64,000 nt of DNA. Origin: Pseudobdellovibrionaceae bacterium. GTDB lineage: Bacteria; Bdellovibrionota; FAC87; UBA2466; JACKAF01. The notes under the pieces were generated by a model that was not told where the DNA came from, did not search any database, and worked only from the letters and a program-made list of their open reading frames with translations. The translations under genes were made by a program, and so were the position numbers. Numbering within the stretch: the first letter of the stretch is position 1; each line of letters starts with the position of its first letter. The DNA lies in assembly GCA_020635235.1 (NCBI GenBank), contig JACKAF010000001.1:682001-746000 (forward strand), in the 5' to 3' direction. Shown here in pieces: positions 7,944 to 16,481 of the stretch.

Positions 7944-9983
7944 TTATGCCTGGTCCATGTTTGAGGCTACGATTTCCATCAGGTCCATCACCTTAACGTT
8001 CTCGGTGCCCTTTTCGTTGACCGCGCTGCTGAGCATGATTTTGCAGAATGGGCACGAAGTGGCGATCACGTCCGGCTGAGTTGCCAAAGCCTGATCGACT
8101 CGGTCCATATTCACGCGCTTGTCTTTGTCTTCTTCAAGCCACATCCTGCCGCCACCAGCACCGCAACATTTTGCATTGTTGCGATTTTGGGCCATCTCGG
8201 AAAGTTTGGTTCCCGGAACCGCCTGCAGGAGTTGCCGTGGTTCTTCGTACACGTCGTTGAATCGTCCGTAATAGCACGAGTCGTGATAAACAACGTTCTT
8301 ATCGAACTGCTTGGCCATGCGTACTTTGCCCGACTTCACCAATTCGTTTACCAATGTTGCTGCACGGATAATTTCCCAGTGGCCACCGAAGTCTGGGTAC
8401 TCGTTCTTAAAGGTGTTGAAGCAATGCGGGCAATTTACCAAGATTTTTTTGGCGCCACACGCGTTGATAGTTTCCACCAGGCCCTGCGCCATGGTTTGGT
8501 AGAGGTACTCATTGCCGAGGCGGCGAGCTGTTTCACCGTTGCAGAGTTCTTGTTTGCCTAGGATCGAAAAATTGACTGCACCCTGCATCAGAATTTTCAC
8601 AAAGGCCTGAGTATTGGACTTATTATTCGCATCGAAGGCGCTTCCGCACCCCACGTAGTAGAGATATTCCGGATTGGGATTGGAGTCCAAAGTGGGAATC
8701 TGCATCCCGTCGGCCCAGCCATCGCGTTCGTCCGCGCTAATGCCCCACGGGTTAGATTGAGTTTCCATGCCCCTGAAAGCGCGGTTCAATTCCTCGGGGA
8801 ATCTCGATACTTCCTGAACCAAATGCTGTCGGATATCCACAATCTTGTCGACATACTCAATGTTCACCGGGCAAGCTTCTTCGCAAGCGCGGCAGGCATT
8901 GCACGACCAAATGACTTCGTCAGATACGGGTTTGGAGTCACCGACTACGACGTCCATTTCCAGTGCCGCTCCCGCGGCCTTTAGCAAAGTGGTCTGCTGT
9001 CCGTACAAGGTATCTCGCAACTGGAGGAGAAACTGCCGGGGCGCAAGGACCTTGCCGGAAGCGGTCGCGGGACATACAGAGGAGCAGCGACCGCATTCCG
9101 TGCAGCTGTACATGTCGAGTACCTGCTTCTGCGTGAAGTGCTGGATCTGTGACCGCCCGAAAATCGCATCCTCTGCCTCATAATCTTTTTTCGCGAGTTT
9201 TCCTTTCGGCTCCACCTTCCCTAAAAAGACATTGGGGATGGCGGTGATAATGTGAAAATGCTTAGAGCGAGGAAGTAAGTTGAGAAAGACCAGAATTACC
9301 GTGTTGTGAACCCACCAGGCGATTTCTCCAAAGCAAGTCGCGCGCTCGGCATCCATACCGATGTAACTCGCGATCCACCTGCTAACAGGTTGCCATTGAG
9401 CCTCGATCATCCCGTCTTCTGTTCCGGCAAATAATACGATCCGACTTGCGTCGTAGACCAAACCCGAGAGCATGATAGAGAAAATAAAAATCAGAATCAC
9501 GACGGCCTCCCAGTGGGAGTGCGATCGCAACTTTGCTTCGGCAGGTAGAAAACCCATCAGCCTTTCAGGTTTTTGGACTAGCCAGCGGTATAGTGCGATA
9601 AGTACACCAAGCGCGACTGCGACTTCAAAAAAGTCTTTAATGAGCCCGTAAGGTCCACCTAGTTGGGTAGGTGAGAGACCCGGAAGGTAGAATTCCGGGC
9701 ACCAACCTCGGGTGAACATGGTGATGACTTGAAACAAAAGAACCACGAAGCCCCAGAAGATCACCGCGTGCATGATTCCCGCGGGTTGATCGCCGCCGAA
9801 AAATTTCTTCTGTCCGAAAGCGTAAACGAGGGTGTTTTTCAACCGGGCGCCAAGGGTCTTGGAGGAGTAATCTCTCAAATCGTCTTTACGCATCGATAGG
9901 AGGACGCGGAGTCGCCCCCAGACTTGCCATGCGAAAAAACCGCCCAAACCCAAAACAAGGAGTGTCCAAATCGTCGCTTTCAT
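7944..9983 (-). CDS. Membrane heterodisulfide-reductase-like Fe-S oxidoreductase
   Basis: Likely passes electrons between a soluble donor (for example electron-transfer flavoprotein) and membrane quinone. The 679 residues combine a NarI-like membrane part (about 1-245, several hydrophobic helices with His residues), two 4Fe-4S motifs CTECGRCSSVCP (C294-C304) and CNACRACEEACP (C361-C371), and two CCG-type cysteine domains (ending NCPHCFNTF, and CCGAGGG ... SCPFCK). This architecture matches HdrD/GlpC-like proteins often linked to beta-oxidation. No etf or acyl-CoA dehydrogenase gene is adjacent, so the partner is unknown. It lies 12 bases after the amidase gene, in one transcription unit. Confidence 0.85.
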   Translation of the reverse strand: MKATIWTLLVLGLGGFFAWQVWGRLRVLLSMRKDDLRDYSSKTLGARLKNTLVYAFGQKKFFGGDQPAGIMHAVIFWGFVVLLFQVITMFTRGWCPEFYLPGLSPTQLGGPYGLIKDFFEVAVALGVLIALYRWLVQKPERLMGFLPAEAKLRSHSHWEAVVILIFIFSIMLSGLVYDASRIVLFAGTEDGMIEAQWQPVSRWIASYIGMDAERATCFGEIAWWVHNTVILVFLNLLPRSKHFHIITAIPNVFLGKVEPKGKLAKKDYEAEDAIFGRSQIQHFTQKQVLDMYSCTECGRCSSVCPATASGKVLAPRQFLLQLRDTLYGQQTTLLKAAGAALEMDVVVGDSKPVSDEVIWSCNACRACEEACPVNIEYVDKIVDIRQHLVQEVSRFPEELNRAFRGMETQSNPWGISADERDGWADGMQIPTLDSNPNPEYLYYVGCGSAFDANNKSNTQAFVKILMQGAVNFSILGKQELCNGETARRLGNEYLYQTMAQGLVETINACGAKKILVNCPHCFNTFKNEYPDFGGHWEIIRAATLVNELVKSGKVRMAKQFDKNVVYHDSCYYGRFNDVYEEPRQLLQAVPGTKLSEMAQNRNNAKCCGAGGGRMWLEEDKDKRVNMDRVDQALATQPDVIATSCPFCKIMLSSAVNEKGTENVKVMDLMEIVASNMDQA

Positions 9984-9995
9984 TCTCGTTGCTCC

Positions 9996-10808
9996 TTAGG
10001 GCGCGGGGAAGAGATCGTCTCTTCGGCACGCCCATGCATCTAGCCTCTTCTGGCACTTCTCTATCTCATCAATGGAGATCTCATGAGTGACCAGTCCTAC
10101 TTCCTCGCCCATTTCTGTTAGCACTTCCCCCCAAGGGGAGACAATCAAAGAATGTCCGAAAGTCTGTCGTTCATCTCCGCAACGGCCCGTGAGCGCAGGA
10201 GCGACCACAAAACATTGGTTTTCAATCGCTCTTGCTTTCAGGAGAGTGTGCCAATGAACTTTCCCGGTCGGGACAGCGAACGCAGCGGGGACAAAAAGGA
10301 TTTGTGCCCCGCGTTTTTTTAATGCCCTGAAGAGTTCGGGGAATCGAATATCAAAGCAGATGGCGAGGCCCGCAGTTCCCCACGGACGTTGGAGCGAGAT
10401 CACTTCCTTGCCGGGGTCATAAAACAAGGTTTCGTCATAGACTCTATCCGGAAGTTCGGCCCGAAAAAGAAACAGTTTTCGGTAGAGTGCCAGCACCTGT
10501 CCTGTTGCATCAATATATGGGAGCGTGTTGAATTGTCTGCAAGGCAATTTGGAAATCGGCTCTCGAAGGGAGCCTGGCAAAATATCTATAGCAAATTCTT
10601 TGGCCCAATTTGAAAATGTCTTTAGCAGAGTATCGTACTTGGGTAGGACCGCTGAGCATTCTTTGGAATGTCCGATAAAATAGGCCATTTCTGGGAAAAC
10701 TACGATGTCTGCTTTTTTTTGATGCGCCTCCTCCACAAAACCACGCATGATTTTGAGGTTGGCGTCTAGATCACAACTTGCAGTCATTTGAACCAGGGCG
10801 ATGCGCAT
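9996..10808 (-). CDS. Nitrilase-superfamily carbon-nitrogen hydrolase (amidase)
   Basis: Cytoplasmic amidase of 270 residues with the full catalytic triad of the superfamily: E40 in FPEMAYF, K111 in YRKLFLF and C151 in AICFDIRFPELF. The Nit1-like sequence around Cys resembles deaminated-glutathione amidase or omega-amidase. Context gives some support: the divergent neighbour is gshB, so removal of deaminated glutathione is plausible, but this is inference. It is transcribed just ahead of the Fe-S oxidoreductase gene. Confidence 0.85.
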   Translation of the reverse strand: MRIALVQMTASCDLDANLKIMRGFVEEAHQKKADIVVFPEMAYFIGHSKECSAVLPKYDTLLKTFSNWAKEFAIDILPGSLREPISKLPCRQFNTLPYIDATGQVLALYRKLFLFRAELPDRVYDETLFYDPGKEVISLQRPWGTAGLAICFDIRFPELFRALKKRGAQILFVPAAFAVPTGKVHWHTLLKARAIENQCFVVAPALTGRCGDERQTFGHSLIVSPWGEVLTEMGEEVGLVTHEISIDEIEKCQKRLDAWACRRDDLFPAP

Positions 10809-10879
10809 GGGGAAGAATGATAGTGTCGCGACCTCTCAAAGGCAACGCAGGGGCGCTTTTTCAGGGGGGCGGAAGGGGC

Positions 10880-10908
10880 TTTTCATTCGGGCGAAAGACT
10901 TCTATAAA
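10880..10908 (+). promoter_or_regulatory. Candidate sigma70-type promoter of gshB
   Basis: A -35-like TTTTCA (10880-10885) and a -10-like TATAAA (10903-10908) are separated by 17 bases and lie 24 bases before the gshB ATG. The -35 matches four of six consensus positions. It sits in the divergent gap between the amidase gene and gshB. Confidence 0.45.
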
Positions 10909-10931
10909 AAACCAAAGAGTAACGTGAAAAG

Positions 10932-11867
10932 ATGAAGATTCTAGTTGTCGCCGATCCTTTGGAAAGTATTCAGTCCCCCTCCGACACGACGGTGTATCTG
11001 ACCAGAGCCGCGTTGAAACGGGGCCACGAGGTGTTTTGGACGACCCCGGGCGAGATATTTCTGACTCAATCTGAAGTGGGCTTTCAATCGCGCCCCGTTG
11101 AATTGCAGAAGGACGCAGTGAAAGCGGCCGCGGTCGATGCCACGGTGAATCTTGCTTCGATGGATGCCGCTTGGGTGCGTAAAGATCCCCCTTTTGATGC
11201 GGCCTATCTGCGTTTGTGTTGGTTGCTTGCTTTGGAGGAACGCCGGTGTTGGTTCATGAACCGCCCGTCCCTGCTGTTGCGTTACCACGAGAAGTTGGTC
11301 CCTGCCGAGGCCGTGGCGCAGGGTTTTCTGGAGCCCCATGAGATTATCGACAATTTTTACAATGCCTCGGCGGCCCTGGTCGCTCTTCTAAAAAGCCGCA
11401 ATGAAAGCGAGGCGGTCGCAAAGCCGTTTTTTGGCTTTGGAGGTAGGGATATCCGGCGGATTTCCCGCGATTCCATTCCCTCAGTGGGCGGGGAAGACAC
11501 GCTCCTGCAACCTTTTCACAAAGAAGTACAGGAGCTCGGTGACCACCGTCTCTTTTACTTGGGCGGACGCTTTATTGGACACGTCGCTCGTCTGCCGAAG
11601 CCCGGCGGATTTGTTTCCAACTTCGCCCAAGGCGGTAGCGGAGAATCACGGCCACTTAGTGACTCCCAAAAGAAGGTCGTTGCCAAGCTGGGCAAGTTTC
11701 TTTCTCACATTGGGATCGATTTTGCTGGAGCCGATCTCATTGGCGATCACATTTCTGAGGTCAATATTACTTCCCCGACCGGCCTGGTAACGATGCAAGC
11801 GTTGGATGGTAATCCGTACGGAGATTGGGTGCTGGATTTCGTCGAAGCTCAGTCCAAGGCGTTTTGA
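10932..11867 (+). CDS. gshB: Glutathione synthetase
   Basis: Joins glycine to gamma-glutamylcysteine using ATP. The 311-residue length matches the Gram-negative GshB family (about 315). Diagnostic blocks are in order: RKDPPFDAAYL, the glycine-rich ATP-grasp loop GFGGRDIRRI, SNFAQGGSGESRPL and EVNITSPTG with metal-binding Glu and Asn. Its last 19 bases overlap the 3' end of the convergent gshA gene, so the whole glutathione pathway is encoded here head to tail on opposite strands. Confidence 0.93.
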   Translation: MKILVVADPLESIQSPSDTTVYLTRAALKRGHEVFWTTPGEIFLTQSEVGFQSRPVELQKDAVKAAAVDATVNLASMDAAWVRKDPPFDAAYLRLCWLLALEERRCWFMNRPSLLLRYHEKLVPAEAVAQGFLEPHEIIDNFYNASAALVALLKSRNESEAVAKPFFGFGGRDIRRISRDSIPSVGGEDTLLQPFHKEVQELGDHRLFYLGGRFIGHVARLPKPGGFVSNFAQGGSGESRPLSDSQKKVVAKLGKFLSHIGIDFAGADLIGDHISEVNITSPTGLVTMQALDGNPYGDWVLDFVEAQSKAF

Positions 11868-13216
11868 GCCGCGTAAGCGATCACCGCGGGGATCTTCTTG
11901 GTGGGAGTTTCCCGGAAGATCTTTAGCACGCGTTCTGCCGGTGTGACACCTTCAGAAATATTTTCCTGAATTGGTTTCAGAAATTTTTCTTCGCCATAGC
12001 CGCGAGTCTGCAGACCCAAGCAGGCAGCGTCGAGGAGCTTTTCGCTGAGTTTGTAAAGATTGATACCGCAGGTATTAGCGGCCAAGCCTTCTTTCGCAGA
12101 GGCCTCGAGCAGTTGCTCGCGCGAATCAGCACTCATTTTCCCAAGTTCTGAGAGCACCAGCGATCGTGCGTTTTCGTCATAAAGTAGCCCCATCCAAAAG
12201 GCCGCCGCGGCGTAACGTTCTCTTGGGCGTTGCCCGTCGAGAGATCGGATTTCAACGTAGCCCGGCTTAATGCGCGCTTCCGTGAAGAGCTGGCGGACTG
12301 CATTTAGGCGATTCGCCGCATCGGCCTCAACGCCGGGAACTTCGCCCTTCGCAATTTGGGCCAGGCATTTGCCTTGAGAGGCCACATACTCTTTTTTGGA
12401 ATTTTGCAGATACATTAAAGGATAGTTCCAAAGGTGTTCTGCGTAGGTTTTGTAGTTGAAACCCTTATCGAAGGCCTGATTCAGTAGACCTGTACGATCG
12501 GGATCCGTGTGCTTCCAGATCTCCCGCCTAAAGGAAAGGTATCCCGACTCCTTGGCCTTATAGAGCGGCGAATTCGCAAAAAGGGCGTAAGAAAGAGGTG
12601 CGGCAGCTAGCGCCACCCGAAGCATTTCAATCCCCTCTTCTTCACTTTGATAATCCAGATTCACTTGCACCGAACTTGAGACTCGCATCATTGAAAGGCC
12701 GAGTGTGTCGCGCTTGCCTAGATACTCCGTCATGAGGCCGTAGCGAGTGGCCGGAATCACATCAATAGACTCAGGCCCGTTGCACGGGTTCGTGCCGAGC
12801 CCTATCCAGCGCAAGCCCCAAGGGCAGCTCACACGATCCACTGCAGCTTCAAAAGTCTGGGTTTTTTCGACCAGAGAGCCTAGATCAACCGTGGCTTCGG
12901 TCGCGAGTTCTAACTGGCTTCCGGGTTCAAGGGTGATGTTTCCCGTGTCTGGAGTGAGTCCCAGCGGCCGGCCCGCAATGTTATTGCTAAGCGGCCACCC
13001 GTACTGCTCGCTGAGGGCGAGCAACAAAGCTTCCGCACCTTCGCGGACTTCTCCCTCCGCTGAACGGGTTTTTTCATATCCAAAGGGCGTGCAATCCGGC
13101 CACATTCCGATGCGTTCGATTTCAATACCAATCTTGCGGTGCTTGGCATCGCGTGCGGCTGATCGCAGCAAATCGGCGATGGCTTCTATCCCGGCTATGT
13201 CCTTAGGACTTGGCAT
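11849..13216 (-). CDS. gshA: Glutamate-cysteine ligase, class III (plant/alphaproteobacterial type)
   Basis: Catalyses the first step of glutathione synthesis. The 455 residues match the GCS2/EgtA-like class rather than the gamma-proteobacterial GshA: IGIEIERIGM near residue 30 with metal-binding Glu residues, ITLEPGSQLELAT near 112, MTEYLGKRDTLGLSMM and SSVQVNLDY. A domain-length match to plant-type GshA supports ligase over a GSH-like paralogue, and the overlapping gshB neighbour supports it further. Confidence 0.9.
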   Translation of the reverse strand: MPSPKDIAGIEAIADLLRSAARDAKHRKIGIEIERIGMWPDCTPFGYEKTRSAEGEVREGAEALLLALSEQYGWPLSNNIAGRPLGLTPDTGNITLEPGSQLELATEATVDLGSLVEKTQTFEAAVDRVSCPWGLRWIGLGTNPCNGPESIDVIPATRYGLMTEYLGKRDTLGLSMMRVSSSVQVNLDYQSEEEGIEMLRVALAAAPLSYALFANSPLYKAKESGYLSFRREIWKHTDPDRTGLLNQAFDKGFNYKTYAEHLWNYPLMYLQNSKKEYVASQGKCLAQIAKGEVPGVEADAANRLNAVRQLFTEARIKPGYVEIRSLDGQRPRERYAAAAFWMGLLYDENARSLVLSELGKMSADSREQLLEASAKEGLAANTCGINLYKLSEKLLDAACLGLQTRGYGEEKFLKPIQENISEGVTPAERVLKIFRETPTKKIPAVIAYAAQNALD

Positions 13217-13329
13217 CGGCCGAGTCTACCGGTACCACGGGGAGCGCGTAAAGCTTTCAATACTTTGGCCGAGATATCCCCTAGTCGGGGCCCAAAAGTT
13301 ATGGTTTAACCCCAAGTATCCAAGTACAT

Positions 13330-13405
<76 letters not shown>

Positions 13406-13443
13406 TTTTGGGTATTTGTTGGGGCTCGTTCTCGCGGGCGAGG

Positions 13444-13471
13444 TCGATCCCCTTCCGGTCCACCATTTTGG
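13444..13471 (+). repeat. Direct duplicate of the tRNA-Ala(CGC) 3' end
   Basis: These 28 bases repeat 13384-13411 exactly at an offset of 60. The repeat covers half of the T-arm, the 3' acceptor strand, the encoded CCA and six bases beyond. The stretch just before it (13426-13443) resembles a decayed anticodon/variable region. It could be a truncated tandem tRNA or the scar of an element that integrated at a tRNA 3' end; no integrase lies between the copies. It ends 15 bases before the next start codon. Confidence 0.85.
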
Positions 13472-13486
13472 TTTTTCATTTAACGT

Positions 13487-14248
13487 ATGGAAACGCCAGC
13501 CAACCTATTCAGTCTTTTTCTCGAAAGCCTCGGGGGACGAACTTCGCGATTTTGCGAGCAGCTCAGCGACTCTGTTGTTTTGGATACGCCGATTACGGGA
13601 AAAGCGGTTGGCCGACTTCAGAGCGAAGACGCTTTGAATCGCTTGTCTGCCTGGTTTCGAGATTACAACGCTCGCCTGGAGTACGGCCGTACCGTTGCCG
13701 GTTCAGACGGGTATGCGGCCGCTGAGGGAAAAGCGTTTCTGCAGCTAGACGGATGGGATGTCGGCGTACCGCTTGCCGTGGCGATGGATCTCAATCCAAG
13801 CCAGAAACTCACGGGTTTTCGTCTCTACCATACTCTCTGGCCGGTGAAACACGCGCACACCCTGCGTGGGCCACTCTTTGATTCGGAGCGGGCAACACTT
13901 CCAAAAGACGTGGCGGACTACCACCACGCGCTTGAGAACGGCGACGCTGCTAAAGCCGCAGGACTTTTTGAGAGTGATGGTACGGTTCGGGAACCGTCCG
14001 GGGGGATCAGCGGCGGGCGGGAAACGCCGCTTTCGCGTTTCTTCGAATGGGCGTTTCAGGCCGGGGGCGTATCCTTGCACTACCACCGGCTGGTCGATAG
14101 CGGTTCGCACGTGGCGGCCGAATACACGTGCTACCGTTGGGCAAACAAAGAAATACCTCCCCAGGCCGGAATGGAATTTTGGGACCGAAGTGATTCGGGG
14201 CTCTTTCGTGCGGTGCGGATCTATGACGATGTCGAGCAACCTTCCTGA
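13487..14248 (+). CDS. NTF2-like (SnoaL-fold) protein, probably two domains
   Basis: Exact function unknown. The second half of the 253 residues shows a recognisable SnoaL/NTF2-like pattern: DYHHALENGDAAKAAGLFE, then DGTVREPSGG, SLHYHRLVDSG and AAEYTCYRW. The first half has similar features (SAWFRDYNARLEYGRTVA ... AAAEGKAFLQLDGWDVGVPL) and may be a degenerate second copy. No signal peptide, so cytoplasmic. The stop overlaps the following HAD-phosphatase start by 26 bases, and the two genes plus the barrel gene form an operon. Confidence 0.65.
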   Translation: METPANLFSLFLESLGGRTSRFCEQLSDSVVLDTPITGKAVGRLQSEDALNRLSAWFRDYNARLEYGRTVAGSDGYAAAEGKAFLQLDGWDVGVPLAVAMDLNPSQKLTGFRLYHTLWPVKHAHTLRGPLFDSERATLPKDVADYHHALENGDAAKAAGLFESDGTVREPSGGISGGRETPLSRFFEWAFQAGGVSLHYHRLVDSGSHVAAEYTCYRWANKEIPPQAGMEFWDRSDSGLFRAVRIYDDVEQPS

Positions 14249-15101
14249 GTGGTTAAGGAAAAGTTTTTCCGGTCTTGTTGTAAGCGATTTGGACGGAACG
14301 CTTCGAGGGCCGGGGGGTGAGATCTCGTCCAATGTGCTGAGCGCATTGGAAAATCTGGAAGAGAAAAACATCTTGCGGGTGGTAGCTACTGGCCGCTCCC
14401 TACACTCCACAAAAAAAATTTTATCTGAGGACTTTCCGATCGACATGCTGATTTTTTCTTCGGGTGCGGGGGTGCTTTGCTGGAAAACTGGAGATCTTTT
14501 GCGCAAACACTCCTTAGAAGAAAGCCAAGCTGCGGAACTTTCAAACTTTCTTCGGAACTGGGGTGACTTGAGTTTTATGGTCCATCAGGAAATTCCTGAA
14601 AATCACCGCTTTCTTTTCTTCGAAGCGAGTAACCCGACCGGCGATTTCCTTCGTCGCGTGGAGTTGCACCGCGAGCACGCAGGCATATTGGCAGATAGCT
14701 GGCCGGCAAAAACACGAGCCACCCAGGTAATTGTGATCCTAAGCGAAACAGAAGCGGCGATTTACAACCAACTGAAGGACGCTCTACCAAGTTACTCTGT
14801 AATTCGCACCACCTCACCGCTCGATCACACTTCTATCTGGGTAGAAATTTTTCCCAAACATGTCAGTAAGAGCCAGACCACCCAATGGTTGGCTGAGCAG
14901 ATGGGCCTGACAGCGGGTGCGGCAATGGCGATTGGCAACGATTACAATGATATGGATCTCCTGGATTGGGCGGGCGCTTCCTTTGTGGTATCAGGAGCTC
15001 CAGGGGTACTAAAAGGCAGGTACCCTGTGGTGGGCTCTTGCGAGAGCGGCGGACCTGCGGAAGCTATCGAACTTTGGTTACGGGAAAGGCGAGTAACGTG
15101 A
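14223..15101 (+). CDS. Cof-type HAD-family phosphatase
   Basis: Soluble hydrolase of about 292 residues. Motif I is VVSDLDGTLRGPGG with nucleophile and acid/base Asp, motif II VVATGR, motif III Lys near HVSKSQTTQWLAEQ, and motif IV AIGNDYNDMDLL, the set typical of Cof/sugar-phosphate phosphatases (HAD-IIB). Two in-frame ATGs (14223, 14229) precede motif I; both overlap the upstream gene. The substrate cannot be told. A GTGA overlap joins it to the next gene. Confidence 0.82.
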   Translation: MTMSSNLPEWLRKSFSGLVVSDLDGTLRGPGGEISSNVLSALENLEEKNILRVVATGRSLHSTKKILSEDFPIDMLIFSSGAGVLCWKTGDLLRKHSLEESQAAELSNFLRNWGDLSFMVHQEIPENHRFLFFEASNPTGDFLRRVELHREHAGILADSWPAKTRATQVIVILSETEAAIYNQLKDALPSYSVIRTTSPLDHTSIWVEIFPKHVSKSQTTQWLAEQMGLTAGAAMAIGNDYNDMDLLDWAGASFVVSGAPGVLKGRYPVVGSCESGGPAEAIELWLRERRVT

Positions 15102-15958
15102 GAAGGATCTTTTTTTTCTTTTTGTTTGCGCTGTTAAGCAGCTCGGCATTTGGTGCCACCTTCTTTGTTGAGAGCGCCGGGAACAGCCACGTATCGGAGT
15201 CCGATGCCGCTACCGTAACCCAGCTGGTGAAAGCTTCAGTAGGAGAACTGGGGCATGAGGTTGTTGTGGAGAGATCCTCCGCGGATTTCGTGTTGCTTCC
15301 CAAACTGATACCGCTTGGTTCCGCTTACGTCGTGAATTTGGAAAAATGGAAAGGCAATAAGCGCGTTTACTCTAGCAAGATGAAATCCACCCAGTTTGAG
15401 AACATGGACGAAGTAGCCAAGCGGCTGACGCGATCAGTGATTATGGAAGTTCCGCCTAGCGGCGATGTCCGTGTGGGTGAGGTAACTCAACACGAATCGG
15501 ATGAAGGGCAACGACGTCGGCCAGCACGTCAGATCCGTTATTTTGCTCTTGGCCCAGCCGGCTTTGGAAATCTGAGTGCCAGCAGTGTGGGCGTATATAT
15601 CGCCGGTGCTTACGCTTTTGACCTGAACGAAGCGATTATTAGGATTCGTGCAGAAGGGGCGTTTGGAGGTGGGGCGCTCTTTGCTGACTTTGGTTTGGGT
15701 GCGAGTTACTTTTTCTCTTTGAGGGATACCGCTCCCTTTGTAGGTTTGGATTTTGGCTATGGCATCTCTCGAATGAGCAATAGTTCGGTCCTTGGAGAGA
15801 TCGCCAACGGCTTTGTGCTCGCGCCCATCGTCGGCGTCCAACTGATGCGGACATCTTCTGTGAACCTTGAAGTGGCGGGGCGGGCCGCTTTTCTATTGAG
15901 CAGGAACTCGATCGGTAATCCCATGCTGTTCGTTATCCGTGTGGGGCTTTATTTTTAG
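15098..15958 (+). CDS. Secreted protein, probable outer-membrane beta-barrel
   Basis: Function not recognised. The GTG start at 15098 overlaps the preceding stop (GTGA) and gives a signal peptide RRIFFFFLFALLSSSAFGA in a 286-residue protein. The middle (about 20-125) alternates like a small periplasmic domain for oligomeric envelope proteins; from about 145 the sequence alternates hydrophobic and polar residues with many Gly and Tyr (LFADFGLGASYFF, APFVGLDFGYGISR) and ends MLFVIRVGLYF with a terminal aromatic, as in outer-membrane barrels. Confidence 0.6.
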   Translation: MRRIFFFFLFALLSSSAFGATFFVESAGNSHVSESDAATVTQLVKASVGELGHEVVVERSSADFVLLPKLIPLGSAYVVNLEKWKGNKRVYSSKMKSTQFENMDEVAKRLTRSVIMEVPPSGDVRVGEVTQHESDEGQRRRPARQIRYFALGPAGFGNLSASSVGVYIAGAYAFDLNEAIIRIRAEGAFGGGALFADFGLGASYFFSLRDTAPFVGLDFGYGISRMSNSSVLGEIANGFVLAPIVGVQLMRTSSVNLEVAGRAAFLLSRNSIGNPMLFVIRVGLYF

Positions 15959-16079
15959 TTAGGCCGCGAATCGGTTTCTTGGAACCCTTCGTTAAGGGTT
16001 GAACTTCGGACGTACCAGCCGGATTCCGGAGCGGTGCCCGCATCGTCCAGCGTAGATTGGCGGCATTGGAAGTGCATGG

Positions 16080-16481
16080 ATGACTTCTGTGAAACGCATA
16101 AGAAACGTTGCGGATGCCTATTCGGTATTTTCTAGATGGCACTCGGAGAGGCAGGAAGTAGTAAGCTCGGCTTTTCTAAACGGCGGGATGAAGCTTCTAT
16201 CCGTGCGGGAGATATTTCGCGGAACCGTCAATCAATCCGTTGCGAACCCGCGGGAGATTCTTCGGGCTGCCCTCTTGGAAGACGCTGTCTATCTGATCGT
16301 TGCCCACAATCACCCTTCTCAAGATCCGTCTCCAAGCCTCTGGGACAAGACCTTCACAAAACGTATGTCCGTGGCGGCGACCGCAGTCGGTATTCCGTTG
16401 TTGGATCACTTGATCGTGTGTAAGGCGGGGAGGTACTTTAGCTTCGCGGAGTCTGGACAATTGAAGGCAACTAGGCGGTAA
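16080..16481 (+). CDS. radC: RadC-like JAB/MPN metalloprotein, short form
   Basis: The 133 residues hold only the JAMM domain of the RadC family: FLNGGMKLLSVREIFRGTVN, then REILRAALLEDAVYLIVAHNHPS with the HxH zinc ligands and the distal Asp (SPSLWDKT). The helix-hairpin-helix N-terminal domain found in full-length RadC (about 220 residues) is absent, and no in-frame upstream extension is seen. Role unknown; despite the historical name the family is not shown to be a repair enzyme. Its 3' end overlaps the convergent carbamoyltransferase by 11 bases. Confidence 0.8.
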   Translation: MTSVKRIRNVADAYSVFSRWHSERQEVVSSAFLNGGMKLLSVREIFRGTVNQSVANPREILRAALLEDAVYLIVAHNHPSQDPSPSLWDKTFTKRMSVAATAVGIPLLDHLIVCKAGRYFSFAESGQLKATRR

